Source: Pseudomonas prosekii
GTDB taxonomy: Bacteria > Pseudomonadota > Gammaproteobacteria > Pseudomonadales > Pseudomonadaceae
Length of the DNA: 64,000 nucleotides
Reading direction: 5' to 3'
Assembly (NCBI RefSeq): GCF_900105155.1
Contig: NZ_LT629762.1
Location: forward strand, 3,463,501-3,527,500
Part shown: positions 18,920-31,967 of the stretch, piece by piece
How positions within the stretch are numbered: the first letter of the stretch is position 1
How the letters are laid out: every line of letters begins with the position of its first letter
Translations under genes and position numbers: made by a program
The notes under the pieces: generated by a model
Databases searched by the model: none
Told to the model about the DNA's origin: nothing
What the model saw: the letters and a program-made list of their open reading frames with translations, nothing else

Positions 18920-20187
18920 GTCACTAACCTGCGCTGGAAGAGTTCACGGAAGACCGGATAGATATCCCCGGCCGAGACCAGTTGCTGCTGGGCAAAAGTG
19001 TCAGAAAAGGCGTCGGCAATGCGTTCGTACTCGAACCACAAGGCCTGATGTTCGCGTGGGGTGATTTCGACGTAAGTGTAGTACTGCACAAACGGCATGA
19101 TCTGGTTGATCAGGATGTCGCGGCAGATTGGCGAGTCGTCGTTCCAGTTGTCGCCGTCGGAAGCCTGGGCGGCGTAAATATTCCACTCATTGCTCGGATA
19201 ACGTTCGGCCATGATTTCCTGCATCAGTTTCAATGCGCTGGAAACGATGGTGCCGCCGGTTTCCCGTGAGTAGAAAAACTCCTCTTCGTCGACTTCGCGC
19301 GCACTGGTGTGGTGGCGAATGAATACCACGTCGATTTTGTCGTAGTTACGCTTGAGGAACAGGTACAGCAGGATGAAGAAGCGTTTGGCGATGTCCTTGG
19401 TCGCCTGCGTCATCGAGCCGGATACGTCCATCAGGCAGAACATCACCGCTTTCGAGCTCGGATTGGGCTGCTTGATCAGCAAGTTGTATTTGAGGTCGAA
19501 GGTGTCGAGAAACGGCACGCGGTGAATGCGCGCGCTGAGTTTTTCGATTTCGGCTTCGATTTCCTGGATATCACCGAAGTTGTCCGGCTCCTCTCTTTTG
19601 AGCCGGGCCAGTTCTTCTTTGGCATCGCGCAAGCGCTTGCGGCTGCTGCCGGACAGGGCGATACGCCGCGCGTGGGCGGAACGCAAGGTGCGGATGATGT
19701 TGATCCGCGACGGATTGCCCTCGTTGCTGATGCCCGCGCGAACGGTTTTGAAGGTGTCGGTGCCGGTCAGGTTGCGCTTGACCAGATTCGGCAGCTCCAA
19801 GTCCTCGAACATGAATTCGAGGAATTCTTCCTGGGTTATCTGGAAGACAAACTCGTCCATACCTTCGCCAGAGTTGCCGGCCTTGCCTGGACCTCTGCCG
19901 CCGCCGCCCCCCGGAGGCCGGGCGATGTGTTCGCCGCTGGTGAATTCCTTGTTGCCGGGGTGCACGACGGTCTGTTTGCCGCCGCGCCCGTGGTGCAGCA
20001 CCGGTTCGTCGATGTCGCGACCGGGGATGCTGATTTGTTCGCCATGCTCCATGTCCGTAATGGAGCGGCGGCTGACCGCCTCTTCGACAGCCTTTTTGAT
20101 GTGATCACGGTAGCGCCGCAGAAACCGCTGGCGGTTCACCGTGCTCTTGTTTTTGCCATTGAGACGTCGGTCGATCACATAGCTCAT
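18916..20187 (-). CDS. yeaH: YeaH/DUF444 family protein with a VWA-like domain
   Basis: 423 residues. The N-terminal half is charged with a Gly-rich stretch at about 90-105 ([14 protein letters not shown]). The C-terminal half is VWA-like with the MIDAS motif D-V-S-G-S-M-T near 252-258. It is the middle member of the prkA-yeaH-spoVR cluster and its stop overlaps the spoVR start. It probably works with the kinase-like AAA protein PrkA; its exact role is unknown. Confidence 0.92.
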   Translation of the reverse strand: MSYVIDRRLNGKNKSTVNRQRFLRRYRDHIKKAVEEAVSRRSITDMEHGEQISIPGRDIDEPVLHHGRGGKQTVVHPGNKEFTSGEHIARPPGGGGGRGPGKAGNSGEGMDEFVFQITQEEFLEFMFEDLELPNLVKRNLTGTDTFKTVRAGISNEGNPSRINIIRTLRSAHARRIALSGSSRKRLRDAKEELARLKREEPDNFGDIQEIEAEIEKLSARIHRVPFLDTFDLKYNLLIKQPNPSSKAVMFCLMDVSGSMTQATKDIAKRFFILLYLFLKRNYDKIDVVFIRHHTSAREVDEEEFFYSRETGGTIVSSALKLMQEIMAERYPSNEWNIYAAQASDGDNWNDDSPICRDILINQIMPFVQYYTYVEITPREHQALWFEYERIADAFSDTFAQQQLVSAGDIYPVFRELFQRRLVT

Positions 20188-20200
20188 AGGGCCCTCCGGG

Positions 20201-20298
20201 CAGCTTCAAGTTGTGAGCTGCAAGCTGCAAGTCGAAGCAGTCGCCCGGATAACAGGGCTTAGGCGCTTGTTCCTTGCAGCTTGTGGCTTGCAGCTTGT
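20201..20298. repeat. Inverted GCTGCAAG repeat element in the prkA-yeaH gap
   Basis: GAGCTGCAAGCTGCAAG at 20215-20231 is mirrored by CTTGCAGCTTGTGGCTTGCAG at about 20273-20293. It fills most of the 118-bp space between the two genes, so a transcript would carry a long hairpin there that could lower expression of the downstream genes or protect the prkA mRNA 3' end. A related GCTTGCCGCTTGTA repeat lies at about 37280-37305. Confidence 0.6.
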
Positions 20299-20305
20299 TG
20301 CTGCG

Positions 20306-22228
20306 TCACTGCGATTTCCGGACCCGTAGGTACCATTCGGACAGCAGACGTACCTGTTTGTCGGTGTAGCCGCGCTCGACCATCCTGGTGACGAAGTCGT
20401 TGTGCTTCTGCTGGTCCTCTTTGCTGGCCTTGGCATTGAAGCTGATGACCGGCAGCAGGTCCTCGGTGTTCGAGAACATTTTCTTCTCGATGACCACACG
20501 CAGTTTTTCGTAGCTGAGCCAGGTTGGATTTTTGCCGTTGTTGTTGGCGCGGGCGCGCAGCACGAAGTTGACGATTTCGTTGCGGAAATCCTTCGGATTG
20601 CTGATGCCGGCCGGTTTCTCGATTTTCTCCAGTTCTTCGTTCAGTGCGACGCGATTGAGGATTTCGCCGGTTTCCGGATCGCGGTATTCCTGGTCCTGAA
20701 TCCAGAAATCGGCGTACAGCACGTAGCGGTCGAAAATGTTCTGGCCGTACTCGCTGTAAGACTCGAGGTAGGCGGTCTGGATCTCCTTGCCGATGAACTC
20801 GATGTAGCGCGGCGCCAGGTATTCCTTGAGGAAGCGCAGATAACGTTCGCGGGTTTCAGCCTGGAATTGTTCCTGTTCGATCTGCTGTTCCAGCACGTAG
20901 AGCAAGTGCACCGGGTTGGCGGCGATTTCGTGCGGATCGAAGTTGAAGACCTTCGACAGGATCTTGAACGCAAAGCGGGTCGACAGGCCGTTCATGCCTT
21001 CGTCGACACCGGCGTTGTCGCGGTATTCCTGGATCGACTTGGCTTTCGGATCGGTATCCTTGAGGTTCTCGCCGTCGTACACGCGCATCTTCGAATAGAT
21101 GTTGGAGTTTTCCGGCTCTTTGAGGCGCGAGAGCACGGTGAACTGGGCAAGCATTTTCAAAGTGTCGGGCGCGCAATGCGCTTTGGCCAGCGAACTGTTG
21201 AACAGCAGCTTGTCGTAGATCTTCACTTCGTCGCTGACGCGCAGGCAGTACGGGACTTTGACGATGTAGATCCGGTCGATGAACGCTTCGTTGTTCTTGT
21301 TGTTGCGGAAGGTGTGCCACTCCGATTCGTTGGAGTGGGCGAGCAGGATCCCGGTAAACGGAATCGCCCCCAGGCCTTCGGTACTGTTGTAGTTGCCTTC
21401 CTGCGTGGCAGTCAGCAATGGGTGCAGCACCTTGATTGGCGCCTTGAACATTTCGACGAATTCCATCAGGCCCTGGTTGGCCCGGCACAGCGCGCCCGAG
21501 TAGCTGTAAGCGTCGGCGTCGTTCTGCGGGTATTCCTCGAGTTTGCGGATATCGACCTTGCCGACCAGCGCCGAGATGTCCTGGTTGTTTTCATCGCCAG
21601 GTTCAGTCTTGGCCACGGCGATCTGGTTAAGGATCGACGGATACAGTTTCACCACCCGGAACTGGCTGATGTCACCGCCGAATTCGGCCAGGCGTTTGGT
21701 CGCCCATGGCGACATGATGGTGTTGACGTAGCGCCGCGGGATGCCGAAGTCTTCCTCGAGGATCGCGCCATCTTCAGTGGCGTTGAACAGACCCAGAGGC
21801 GATTCGAATACCGGCGAGCCCTTGATGGCGTAGAAGGGCACCTTCTCGATCAGCTGTTTGAGCTTCTCGGCCAGCGACGATTTACCGCCACCGACGGGAC
21901 CGAGCAGGTAGAGGATTTGTTTCTTTTCCTCGAGGCCCTGAGCGGCATGGCGGAAATACGAGACGATCTGGTCGATGCATTCTTCCATCCCGTGGAAGTC
22001 TTCAAAGGCCGGATAGCGGCGGATCACCTTGTTGGAAAAGATTCGCGACAATCTCGAGTTGGCCGAGGTGTCGAGCAGCTCCGGTTCTCCGATGGCCAGC
22101 AGCAGACGCTCGGCGGCGGAAACGTAGGCGCTGCGGTCCTTTTTGCACAGCTCAAGATATTCTTGCAGCGAGAATTCTTCCTGGCGTGTGGACTCGAAGC
22201 GTTGTTGGAAGTGGCTAAAGATACTCAT
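20306..22228 (-). CDS. prkA: PrkA family serine protein kinase / AAA protein (YeaG)
   Basis: 640 residues. An AAA-type ATPase domain has Walker A G-P-V-G-G-G-K-S-S near 110-118, and the PrkA C-terminal domain follows. Family members in E. coli (YeaG) and Bacillus are linked to nutrient stress and stationary phase; both kinase and AAA+ protease-like activities have been proposed. A strong ribosome site (GAGGTGAC) precedes the ATG. It is first gene of the prkA-yeaH-spoVR unit. Confidence 0.94.
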   Translation of the reverse strand: MSIFSHFQQRFESTRQEEFSLQEYLELCKKDRSAYVSAAERLLLAIGEPELLDTSANSRLSRIFSNKVIRRYPAFEDFHGMEECIDQIVSYFRHAAQGLEEKKQILYLLGPVGGGKSSLAEKLKQLIEKVPFYAIKGSPVFESPLGLFNATEDGAILEEDFGIPRRYVNTIMSPWATKRLAEFGGDISQFRVVKLYPSILNQIAVAKTEPGDENNQDISALVGKVDIRKLEEYPQNDADAYSYSGALCRANQGLMEFVEMFKAPIKVLHPLLTATQEGNYNSTEGLGAIPFTGILLAHSNESEWHTFRNNKNNEAFIDRIYIVKVPYCLRVSDEVKIYDKLLFNSSLAKAHCAPDTLKMLAQFTVLSRLKEPENSNIYSKMRVYDGENLKDTDPKAKSIQEYRDNAGVDEGMNGLSTRFAFKILSKVFNFDPHEIAANPVHLLYVLEQQIEQEQFQAETRERYLRFLKEYLAPRYIEFIGKEIQTAYLESYSEYGQNIFDRYVLYADFWIQDQEYRDPETGEILNRVALNEELEKIEKPAGISNPKDFRNEIVNFVLRARANNNGKNPTWLSYEKLRVVIEKKMFSNTEDLLPVISFNAKASKEDQQKHNDFVTRMVERGYTDKQVRLLSEWYLRVRKSQ

Positions 22229-22524
22229 GACGTCACCTCGCTCGATACGTGGAGCCGACGCCGAATCATTCAGTCGATGCTGGCAGCCGCTGAATACTCA
22301 GTGGCTGTTTACCCCCCAGAACTCTTTCAGAGCTGACTACCCCGAAAGTTACTCCCGATGATCCGCGCGCCGGTGTACCGGCTCTCCCCTGTTTTGGATG
22401 GCCTGCGCTTAAGGATAGTTGGGAATTCAGGAGGTAAAGGCGAGATACGTAATTAGTTGTGGCAGACCGTTCGTCTGCCACCGCGCCAGCCCGCGGGGAC
22501 CGGGGCTTGCGCGTGACAAAAAAA
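22229..22524. other. Upstream region of prkA and downstream region of glpE
   Basis: No gene is seen. On the prkA side there is a hairpin at 22283-22306 (CAGCC-x-CTGA/TCAG-x-GGCTG). On the glpE side a perfect 9-bp stem GTGGCAGAC/GTCTGCCAC lies at 22459-22481 without a T tract; it could end the glpE transcript. The prkA promoter must lie here, but I cannot assign its boxes. Confidence 0.5.
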
Positions 22525-22854
22525 TTATTCGGAGGTGCCTTGCGCGGTTTCCGCCGGATAAGTCGTGCGCCACAGCTCAAAACCACCGTCCATGCTGTAG
22601 ACGTCGGAGAAGCCCTGGCTGATCAGGTAGCCTGCGGCGCTTTGGCTGGAATTGCCGTGATAGCAGACCACCACGATCGGTGCGTCGAGGTCGGCGGCGC
22701 GGATGAAGTCGGCGATGGAAACGTTGTCCAGATGCTTCGAGCCGGCGATGTGCAGCGCGGCAAAAGTAGCTGCGTCGCGGACATCGACGACCACCGCGCC
22801 TTTCTCGCGCAATGCCTGGGCTTCTTGTGGGGGGATTCGTTTGAATTCGCTCAT
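22525..22854 (-). CDS. glpE: Thiosulfate sulfurtransferase GlpE (rhodanese)
   Basis: A 109-residue single-domain rhodanese. The active-site loop C-Y-H-G-N-S-S at about 64-70 is the GlpE signature; the Cys carries the persulfide. It transfers sulfur from thiosulfate to cyanide or thioredoxin in the cytoplasm. It follows apaH by 34 bp on the same strand, the same place as in P. aeruginosa, and is not linked to glycerol genes here. Confidence 0.93.
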   Translation of the reverse strand: MSEFKRIPPQEAQALREKGAVVVDVRDAATFAALHIAGSKHLDNVSIADFIRAADLDAPIVVVCYHGNSSQSAAGYLISQGFSDVYSMDGGFELWRTTYPAETAQGTSE

Positions 22855-22888
22855 GGGCGGGCTCCTGTGGCTCGGCAGAACGCGCAGT

Positions 22889-23770
22889 TTAGCGCTGGGC
22901 GCCGGCGCTGGTTTGTTCGGAAATAAGTGGGGCGACTGACGGCTCGGCGTTGCCGCGTTCGTCGCATTTGCAACTGATGCGCTGCAGCGTATCGACGTTC
23001 AGCAGCGTTAGCGCACCGCCCCAGACACAACCAGTGTCGAGGGCGTAAACGCCAGGCTCGGCGCATTTGCCTTCGAGCGCTGCCCAGTGGCCGAAGATGA
23101 TCTTCAGGCCTTTGGTTTTGCGTTCCTTGTGCTGGAACCACGGCGCGTAACCCGGCGGCGCGCTGTCGGCGCCTTCCTTGCCCTTGAGTTCGAGCTTGCC
23201 TTCGCTGGTGCAGAAACGCATCCGGGTGAAGTAGTTGGTGATCACCCGCAAGCGGTCGACGCCCGTGAGGTCGCTGTTCCATTTGGCCGGCTCGTTGCCG
23301 TACATGCCATCCAGAAACGGTGGCAACAGATTGTCATCACGCAATGCTGCTTCGACTTCGCCGGCGCACTTCAAGGCTTTGCGCAGCGACCATTGCGGCG
23401 GGATGCCCGCATGCACCAGAGCGATCTCGCGCGCTTCGTCGTAATGCATGAGTTTTTGCTGGCGCAACCACTCCAGCAGGTCCGCGCAATCAGGCGCTTC
23501 GAGGATTTCGCGCAGGGTGTCGCCTTTCTTCAGGCGTTCGATGTTGCGGCCGGCGGCCAGCAAGTGCAGGTCATGATTACCGAGCACACAGACCAGCGAT
23601 TCGCGAATGCCATAGAGAAAGCGCAGGGTTTCCAGCGAGTGCGGGCCTCGGTTGACCAGATCACCGACCAGCCACAGCTTGTCTTGCGCCGGATCGAAAG
23701 CCACTTGTTTGAGCAGACACTGCAGCGGTTCGAGGCAGCCTTGCAGGTCACCGACGGCATAGGTTGCCAT
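22889..23770 (-). CDS. apaH: Symmetrical bis(5'-nucleosyl)-tetraphosphatase
   Basis: A 293-residue metallophosphoesterase that splits Ap4A into two ADP and can also decap Np4-capped RNA. The metal-binding motifs are all present: G-D-L-Q-G-C (7-12), G-D-L-V-N-R-G-P (36-43) and G-N-H-D (about 64-67). The start ATG overlaps the last base of apaG, so the two are coupled. The C-terminus is longer than in E. coli and ends in a low-complexity tail. Confidence 0.96.
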   Translation of the reverse strand: MATYAVGDLQGCLEPLQCLLKQVAFDPAQDKLWLVGDLVNRGPHSLETLRFLYGIRESLVCVLGNHDLHLLAAGRNIERLKKGDTLREILEAPDCADLLEWLRQQKLMHYDEAREIALVHAGIPPQWSLRKALKCAGEVEAALRDDNLLPPFLDGMYGNEPAKWNSDLTGVDRLRVITNYFTRMRFCTSEGKLELKGKEGADSAPPGYAPWFQHKERKTKGLKIIFGHWAALEGKCAEPGVYALDTGCVWGGALTLLNVDTLQRISCKCDERGNAEPSVAPLISEQTSAGAQR

Positions 23771-24150
23771 CAGTGCAGGGCTCCGGGCACCGCCAGACGG
23801 AAAGGCGCAATGATGGCATCGAAGTGTTTGCCGTCGTCGGCGACCATTTCGTAAGTGCCTTGCATGGTGCCGACCTTGGTGGTCATGACCGTGCCGCTGC
23901 TGTACGTGTGGTTTTCACCGGACTTGATCAATGGCTGCAAACCGACGACGCCAGCGCCGCGCACTTCTTCGACATGCCCGTCACCGTCAGTGATGACCCA
24001 GTGCCGCGACAACAGCTTGGCCGGGAGCTGGCCATTGTTGTGCACGGTGATGGTGTAGGCGAAGGCAAAGCGCGCTTGATCGGGTTGCGATTGTTCTGCC
24101 AGATAGCGAGTGACGACGCTGACGTCGACCTGATAACGAGGATCGGACAT
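23770..24150 (-). CDS. apaG: ApaG domain protein
   Basis: 126 residues, family length. It is an all-beta FN3-like protein with the G-x-G-x-V-G pattern ([11 protein letters not shown]) and P-F-R-L-A-V-P near the end. It is found in the rsmA-apaG-apaH operon of most gammaproteobacteria; no catalytic activity is established. A 122-bp gap separates it from rsmA upstream. Confidence 0.95.
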   Translation of the reverse strand: MSDPRYQVDVSVVTRYLAEQSQPDQARFAFAYTITVHNNGQLPAKLLSRHWVITDGDGHVEEVRGAGVVGLQPLIKSGENHTYSSGTVMTTKVGTMQGTYEMVADDGKHFDAIIAPFRLAVPGALH

Positions 24151-24272
24151 GCAAAAGGCCTTAAAAACGATGCGGGACGCGGGGCGTAGCTGAAGGGCAT
24201 CAGTCTAGGCCAAGTATCGGGTAGTAAACCAGACATCGCGTCTGGCGTCCTACCCGATAACGCTCAGGCCTG

Positions 24273-25091
24273 TCAGTCGACCGCGCGGGCTTGCAGCACT
24301 TGTTCGCTGAGCTTGTCCGCCAGGCGCACGAAAGCGGCGAGGTCGAGTTGCTCGGGACGCAGGCTGCCATCGACACCGGCGGCTTCGATTTCGTCGTTGC
24401 TCAGGAGCAACTTGAGGGTGTTGCGCAGGGTCTTGCGGCGCTGGTTGAAGGCTTCGCGAACGACGCGCTCCAGCAGTTTGTGATCCTTGGCCGGGTGCGG
24501 CAGTACATCGTGCGGCACCAGACGAACGATCGCCGAGTCGACTTTCGGCGGCGGATTGAACGCGCCCGGGCCAACGTTGAACAGGTGCTCAACGCGGCAA
24601 TGGTACTGAACCATGATCGACAGACGACCCCAATCACCACCGCCAGGACCCGCCGCCAGACGCTCGACCACTTCCTTTTGCAGCATGAAGTGCATGTCGC
24701 GAATGATCCCGGCGTTGTTCAGCAGGTGAAAAATAAGCGGCGTCGAGATGTTGTACGGCAGGTTACCGACCACCCGCAGGCTGTTCGGCGCAGCGTTGAG
24801 GCTGTTGAAGTCGAACTTCAGCGCATCGCCCTGGTGCAGGTTGAAATTGCTTTTGTCGGCGAATTGCTGGTTGAGGATCGGGATCAGGTCCTTGTCCAGC
24901 TCCACCACGTCCAGTTGCGCGCCGCTGTTGAGCAAGCCTTGGGTGAGCGCGCCCTGGCCCGGACCGATTTCCAGCAGGCGGTCTTCGGGTTTCGCGCGGA
25001 CAGCGCGCAGGATGCGGTCGATAACGCCGGCATCGTGCAGGAAGTTCTGGCCAAAGCGTTTGCGCGCCTTGTGTTGGTAATGCTCGGTCAT
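24273..25091 (-). CDS. rsmA: 16S rRNA (adenine1518-N6/adenine1519-N6)-dimethyltransferase
   Basis: A 272-residue KsgA. It dimethylates two adjacent adenines in helix 45 late in 30S assembly using SAM. The N-terminal [12 protein letters not shown] motif [11 protein letters not shown] near 41-51 and catalytic N-L-P-Y-N-I-S near 113-119 are intact. Its start overlaps the pdxA stop by 4 bp. Confidence 0.97.
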   Translation of the reverse strand: MTEHYQHKARKRFGQNFLHDAGVIDRILRAVRAKPEDRLLEIGPGQGALTQGLLNSGAQLDVVELDKDLIPILNQQFADKSNFNLHQGDALKFDFNSLNAAPNSLRVVGNLPYNISTPLIFHLLNNAGIIRDMHFMLQKEVVERLAAGPGGGDWGRLSIMVQYHCRVEHLFNVGPGAFNPPPKVDSAIVRLVPHDVLPHPAKDHKLLERVVREAFNQRRKTLRNTLKLLLSNDEIEAAGVDGSLRPEQLDLAAFVRLADKLSEQVLQARAVD

Positions 25092-26077
25092 AAACGGGTC
25101 TCGGCCATCTGGTAGGCGGTTTCCAGGGCGACCTGCAGGCTGCCGGTGTCGATCTTGCCGCTGCCGGCCAGGTCCAGGGCTGTGCCGTGGTCCACCGATG
25201 TGCGGATGATCGGCAAGCCGAGGGTCACGTTGACTGCCGCGCCGAAGCCTTTGTACTTCAGCACCGGCAGGCCCTGGTCGTGGTACATCGCCAGCACCGC
25301 GTCGCAGTGCTCCAGATATTTGGGGGTAAACAGAGTGTCGGCGGGCAGGGGACCACGAAGGTCCATGCCTTCGCCGCGCAGGCGCTCTAATGTGGGTTCG
25401 ATAATGTCGATTTCTTCATGGCCCAAGTGTCCGCCTTCACCGGCGTGGGGGTTGAGTCCACAGACGAGAATGCGTGGCTGGGCGATGCCGAATTTTTCTT
25501 GCAGGTCGGCGTGCAGAATCCGCGTGACCCGCTCCAGACGCTGCGGGGTGATTGCATCGGCAATCTCGCGCAGCGGCAGGTGGGTGGTGACCAGCGCGAC
25601 ACGCAATCCACGCGTGGCGAGCATCATTACCACTTGTGCGGTATGGGTCAGGTCAGCGAGGAATTCCGTGTGCCCGGAGAAGGCAATCCCGGATTCGTTG
25701 ATCACGCCTTTGTGCACGGGCGCGGTGATCATCCCGGCGAAATGCCCGTCGAGGCAGCCCTGGCCGGCACGGGTCAGGGTTTCCAGGACGAACGCCGCAT
25801 TGGCCTTGTCCAGTTGCCCGGCGGTGACCTTGGCGTTGAGCGGGGTATCCCAGACATACAAGCTGTTGGCGGGCGCGGGCGCGTCCGGCCAGTTATCCGG
25901 GGTGACCGCCAGCAAATCGACAACCACGCCCAGCTGCGCGGCCCGCTCGGTGAGCAGGTCGCGGCTGGTAATGGCAATCAGGGGATGTGGCTGTTGTTGC
26001 GAGGCGAGTAGCAGGCACAGGTCTGGACCTATGCCGGCCGGCTCGCCGGGTGTGAGAGCAAAACGCTTGGGTTTCAC
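25088..26077 (-). CDS. pdxA: 4-Hydroxythreonine-4-phosphate dehydrogenase
   Basis: A 329-residue enzyme of the DXP-dependent vitamin B6 route that oxidises 4-phosphohydroxy-L-threonine with NAD. Family signatures are [12 protein letters not shown] at the N-terminus, G-H-T-E-F-L-A near 136-142, and [12 protein letters not shown] plus D-T-L-F, which supply metal and substrate ligands. It overlaps both surA and rsmA by 4 bp. Confidence 0.97.
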   Translation of the reverse strand: MKPKRFALTPGEPAGIGPDLCLLLASQQQPHPLIAITSRDLLTERAAQLGVVVDLLAVTPDNWPDAPAPANSLYVWDTPLNAKVTAGQLDKANAAFVLETLTRAGQGCLDGHFAGMITAPVHKGVINESGIAFSGHTEFLADLTHTAQVVMMLATRGLRVALVTTHLPLREIADAITPQRLERVTRILHADLQEKFGIAQPRILVCGLNPHAGEGGHLGHEEIDIIEPTLERLRGEGMDLRGPLPADTLFTPKYLEHCDAVLAMYHDQGLPVLKYKGFGAAVNVTLGLPIIRTSVDHGTALDLAGSGKIDTGSLQVALETAYQMAETRL

Positions 26078-27396
26078 TGCGCTGCCTGGTCTGCACCAGG
26101 GAGTTTGATCTCGACGTACGCTTCGTCACGGATCTGACGCAGCCAGGTTTGCAGCTCTTCGTCGTATTTGCGGTTACGCAGTACGGTCATCGCTTGCTGC
26201 TCACGCGCCTGGCTGGTGCTGTCGGTGGCGCGACGGCCAAGGACTTCCAACACGTGCCAGCCGTATTGAGTCTGGAACGGCTTGGACAGCTGACCTTGCG
26301 GAGTATTGGCCATCACTTCGCGGAACTCAGGCACCAGCGCGTTCGGGTCGATCCAGTTGAGGTCGCCGCCGTTAAGCGCGGAACCCGGATCTTCCGAGAA
26401 GCTTTTCGCCAGTTCGCCGAAATCTTCACCTGCTTCGATACGGGTGTAGAGCGATTCGGCCAACGCCTTGGTTTTAGCTTCGTCGCGGATCGGGCTTGGC
26501 TTGACCAGGATGTGGCGCACGTGCACTTCATCACGGGTTTGCGTCTCGCCGCCACGCTTGTCCAGGACCTTCAGGATAATGAAGCCGCCCGGGGTGCGCA
26601 TTGGCTGGGTGATGTCGCCGACAGCCATGGTGCTCAGCATGCGATCGAACGGAGGTGGCAGTTGGGCCGCTTTGCGGAAGCCCATGTCGCCGCCTTCAAG
26701 TGCGGTTTCGCTGGCAGATTTGGCGATTGCCAACTGAGCGAAGTCCGCGCCTTGCTTGAGTTGCTGATAAACCGCGTCCGCTTGTTTGGCTGCTGCCTGA
26801 ATTGCGTCGGAATTAGCGCTTTCCGGCGTAGGAATCAGGATGTTGGCCAAACGGTATTCTTCGGACAGCTGCATTTTGCCCAAGTCGGAGGCGAGGAAGT
26901 TCTTCACTTCCTGCTCGGAGACTTGGATGCGCTCGGCGACACGGCGCTGGCGGACACGGCTGATGATCATTTCGCGACGAATCTGGTCACGCGCGTCGTC
27001 GTAAGACAAACCGTCGTGGGCCAGAGCGGCACGGAACTGCTCGATCGACATGTTGTTGCGCTGGGCGATGGTGCCGACAGCCTGGTTCAGCTCTTCATCG
27101 GTGATGCGGATGCCGGAACGTTCGCCGATCTGCAGCTGCAGGTTTTCGACGATCAGACGTTCCAGAACCTGCTGGTCCAGCACGTTGGCCGGCGGCACGG
27201 CAGAGCCGCGCTTGGCGATGGTTTGCTGAACTTCATGGACGCGTTGGTCCAGTTGGCTCTGCATGACCACGTCGTTGTCGACGATCGCCACCACTTTATC
27301 GATGGACTGCACCGCGGCGTTAGCCGCGGTACCCAGGAACAGCGCGCCCAGCATCAGCGGGCGCAGACAATCAGAAAGCTTGGTCTTCACGTTCAC
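26074..27396 (-). CDS. surA: Periplasmic chaperone / peptidyl-prolyl isomerase SurA
   Basis: A 440-residue protein with a signal peptide ([14 protein letters not shown], cleavage near residue 27). An N-terminal SurA chaperone domain is followed by two PpiC/parvulin domains (about 180-280 and 290-395) and a short C-terminal helix. It carries unfolded outer-membrane proteins to BamA. LptD, encoded just upstream with a 26-bp overlap, is a known client, so the pairing is functionally sensible. Confidence 0.97.
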   Translation of the reverse strand: MNVKTKLSDCLRPLMLGALFLGTAANAAVQSIDKVVAIVDNDVVMQSQLDQRVHEVQQTIAKRGSAVPPANVLDQQVLERLIVENLQLQIGERSGIRITDEELNQAVGTIAQRNNMSIEQFRAALAHDGLSYDDARDQIRREMIISRVRQRRVAERIQVSEQEVKNFLASDLGKMQLSEEYRLANILIPTPESANSDAIQAAAKQADAVYQQLKQGADFAQLAIAKSASETALEGGDMGFRKAAQLPPPFDRMLSTMAVGDITQPMRTPGGFIILKVLDKRGGETQTRDEVHVRHILVKPSPIRDEAKTKALAESLYTRIEAGEDFGELAKSFSEDPGSALNGGDLNWIDPNALVPEFREVMANTPQGQLSKPFQTQYGWHVLEVLGRRATDSTSQAREQQAMTVLRNRKYDEELQTWLRQIRDEAYVEIKLPGADQAAQ

Positions 27397-30148
27397 GATA
27401 ACCTTGAATGCCTTTGTCGAGGAAGCTCTCTACTTTGGCGCCGGTGAGGCCGCCGAGTCCCTTCAGAACAATTTGGAGGAAGACGCCATGGTCGCCTTTT
27501 TCGTTTTCCGGAGCGTCTTGGCTGTTTTCGTCGTAATCGACAAAGTAACGGCTGATCACACGAAGTTTCCAGCAGCAATTGTCGTACTCGAAACCACCGA
27601 AGGCTTCCAGGGTACGGTTACGGTTGTAGTCATACTGCCAGCGGCTGATGGCGTTCCATTGCGGCACGATCGGCCAGATAACCGAGAAGTCGTGCTGCTG
27701 GATCTTGTAGTAATCCTTCACGTAGCCAGGCTGGCCCGGAGTGCCGTAGTCACCACCACCCACGGTCCATTTACCGGTGTTCTGGTCGTAACGAACCTGG
27801 TCATTGCGATAGCGATAGCCGACGTTGACGACCTTGTTCGGGTTGTCTTCAGGCTGGTAGTGGAACATCGCGCTGCCCGAGCGCGGGCTGCGGCTGTCCG
27901 GGTCCCAGTTGTAGTCGGCCGTGGTGCGCCAATCGCGGTTCCAGCGGTATTCGTATTCGAGCGCATAAGGCGAAACGTCGGACTTGGCGTCGTCACGGTC
28001 ATTGAATGCAATGCCCGGCAACTGGACTTTGCGGTCCTTGAAGTAGAAGGCCTGGCCGACGCTGATGCGTTGACGCTCAAAACCGTTCTCTTCGATCCAG
28101 CGGTTAGTTACGCCCAGCGACAGTTTGTTCTCGTCACCAACGCGGTCGGTGCCGGAGAAGCGGTTGTCGCGGAACAGCGAAGCGTAGTTAAAGGTGTTTT
28201 CACCGGTGTCGAACACTGGAATGTCGGACTGGTCTTTCTCAGGAACGTAGAGATAGAACAGGCGCGGTTCGAGAGTCTGACGGTAGTTCTTGCCGAACCA
28301 TTGAGTATTGCGATCGAAGTACAGGCCGCTGTCGATGCTGGCGATCGGTACAGCGCGGTTCTGGTTGCGGCTATAGCTTTCGCCGGCTAGCAGGGTGTTT
28401 TTACCTTGCTGATCAAGATCCAGATCGTACTGGGTGTACTGATATTTGAGCGTCGGCTTGATGTAGCCATACGACGCGTTCAACGGCAGGCTCACCGATG
28501 GTGCAAGGTTCAGACGGTTACCGTTGGCACGGGCAAGGCCGGCGACGTTGGTATCCAGGCGTCGCGTAATGTTGCCGTCTTCGTCGGAGAAGTTGCCAGT
28601 TTCCAGATCCCGATCAAACCGCACGATTTCCGTGTTGTACGCGAAATCCAGACCGCCCGGGTGATACGGCAGCGCACCATCGAAGGTGACCTGCGGCAGA
28701 CGCGCATACGGCGTGATGTTGGAAACGGTCGCCAGTTGATAAGCCTGGGCGTTCAAACGCGCGGTATAGCTGTCGCCACGATAAGTAACGGAGCCCTGCT
28801 GGTTGACGTAGTCGTCACCCTTCACGCCAATCTGGTCAGTCTGCAGATCCTGGAAGTAATAAGGATCGCTGATCTTGGTGTAGTCGACTTGCGTGAGGAC
28901 GCGCGAATCGAGGCCACCCTTGTGCTGCCAGTTGTACATGTAGCGGGTTTTTTCGTAATCGGTCTGCTTGCTGCGCTCGGTGTCGTCGTCGTTGAGGTAC
29001 GCGGCGCCGAACTGACCTTCGCTGGACTCGGTCAGGTAACGGAACTCGCCTTCCACCAACATGCCGCGCTTGCTCATGTAACGCGGATACAACGTGGCGT
29101 CGTAGTTCGGCGCCAGGTTGAAGTAGTACGGCGTGACCAGCATGAAGCCGGTATCGGTGCCGGTGCCGATGGTCGGCGGCAGGAAACCTGACTGGCGACG
29201 GTCATCGATCGGGAAGTAAATGTACGGCGTGTACAGGATCGGAATGTCCTTGACCAGCAGCGTCACGTTGGTCGCGGTACCGAAACCGGTGGCCGGGTTC
29301 AAGGTGATGTTGTTGCCCTTGAGCTGCCAGGCGTTGCTGTTCGGTTCGCACGTGGTGTACGTACCATCCTTGAGGCGGATGATCGCGTTTTCGGCACGTT
29401 TGGCGTACAGCGCACTGCCGCGAATGCGCGACTTGTGCAACACGTATTCGGCGTTGTCGACCTTGGCTTCACCGGTGTCGAGCTGCACATCGGCGTGGTC
29501 GCCGACGATCAGCGCGCCATTGTCGCGAACGCGCACGTTGCCGCTCAGTTCGCCACGGCTTTCTGCCTGATACAGGCTGGCCTCATCGGCCTCGACCTGC
29601 ATGCTGCCCTGACGCATGACAACGTCACCGGCCAGCGTACCGACCTGATCATCGGTGTTATAGCGCGAGGCTTTGGCGCCGATAAAGGTCGGAGCGTCAC
29701 TTTTATCCGTCTTGTCATTCATGCCAGGACGAATCGGTTCGATATAGGAACCAGAGCAGTAAGGACCGGTTTCGGCCAACTGCGCAGCAGTGAGCTTCTC
29801 GCGCGGAACCCAGTCGAGGTGACTGTAGTCTGCGCTACGGGACTTCAGGCCACGGCCCTTGGCTTCGGTAACGAGCACAGGCTTGGCGCCAGTGTCTTCA
29901 CCGGCGCCATTGCGGGCTGGAGCTTCGCCGTTTGTGGTGGCTGTGGCGCTGCCGTCATGGACGGGTCGCGGCGGCAATGCAGCTGCCGGCGACTTGGGCG
30001 CACAGTCCCAGGCACCCGAAGCAGAGACTGAGCAGTCATACTGTTCCGCGGCGACCACGTAGGAAGTGGCTAGGGGTTGCAGGGCCAGCAGACTGCCGGT
30101 AACCAACAACGGAAATTTTTTACGAAACGCGGGGGATTTCAATGCCAT
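27371..30148 (-). CDS. lptD: LPS-assembly outer-membrane protein LptD
   Basis: 925 residues from the ATG at 30148, which is followed by a basic and hydrophobic signal sequence ([20 protein letters not shown]); the open frame runs 78 codons further upstream without signal or ribosome-site support. A periplasmic OstA/LptA-like jellyroll precedes a large beta-barrel. The N-terminal Cys pair (YDCS, WDC) and the C-terminal Cys pair (DNCCW) fit the inter-domain disulfides needed for assembly. With LptE it inserts LPS in the outer leaflet. It is divergent from amgK. Confidence 0.96.
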   Translation of the reverse strand: MALKSPAFRKKFPLLVTGSLLALQPLATSYVVAAEQYDCSVSASGAWDCAPKSPAAALPPRPVHDGSATATTNGEAPARNGAGEDTGAKPVLVTEAKGRGLKSRSADYSHLDWVPREKLTAAQLAETGPYCSGSYIEPIRPGMNDKTDKSDAPTFIGAKASRYNTDDQVGTLAGDVVMRQGSMQVEADEASLYQAESRGELSGNVRVRDNGALIVGDHADVQLDTGEAKVDNAEYVLHKSRIRGSALYAKRAENAIIRLKDGTYTTCEPNSNAWQLKGNNITLNPATGFGTATNVTLLVKDIPILYTPYIYFPIDDRRQSGFLPPTIGTGTDTGFMLVTPYYFNLAPNYDATLYPRYMSKRGMLVEGEFRYLTESSEGQFGAAYLNDDDTERSKQTDYEKTRYMYNWQHKGGLDSRVLTQVDYTKISDPYYFQDLQTDQIGVKGDDYVNQQGSVTYRGDSYTARLNAQAYQLATVSNITPYARLPQVTFDGALPYHPGGLDFAYNTEIVRFDRDLETGNFSDEDGNITRRLDTNVAGLARANGNRLNLAPSVSLPLNASYGYIKPTLKYQYTQYDLDLDQQGKNTLLAGESYSRNQNRAVPIASIDSGLYFDRNTQWFGKNYRQTLEPRLFYLYVPEKDQSDIPVFDTGENTFNYASLFRDNRFSGTDRVGDENKLSLGVTNRWIEENGFERQRISVGQAFYFKDRKVQLPGIAFNDRDDAKSDVSPYALEYEYRWNRDWRTTADYNWDPDSRSPRSGSAMFHYQPEDNPNKVVNVGYRYRNDQVRYDQNTGKWTVGGGDYGTPGQPGYVKDYYKIQQHDFSVIWPIVPQWNAISRWQYDYNRNRTLEAFGGFEYDNCCWKLRVISRYFVDYDENSQDAPENEKGDHGVFLQIVLKGLGGLTGAKVESFLDKGIQGYREREDQAF

Positions 30149-30249
30149 CTTATTAGTCCGGGCTTCCTGCGTGCCATCTGCCCGCGGTGTGGGCCGCACG
30201 CCTCTCGATGGTCTGAAAAAGATGCTGGATAATAAAGCATGACCCGCTT

Positions 30250-30269
30250 GACGGCTAGCGCCGTCGGAG
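30250..30269 (+). promoter_or_regulatory. Hairpin abutting the amgK ribosome-binding site
   Basis: GACGGC-TAGC-GCCGTC at 30250-30265 is directly followed by the Shine-Dalgarno GGAG at 30266-30269. The ATG is 9 bp further on. A stem this close could modulate translation or simply expose the site. Confidence 0.4.
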
Positions 30270-30278
30270 ACCCTTGTA

Positions 30279-31966
<1,688 letters not shown>

Positions 31967-31967
31967 C

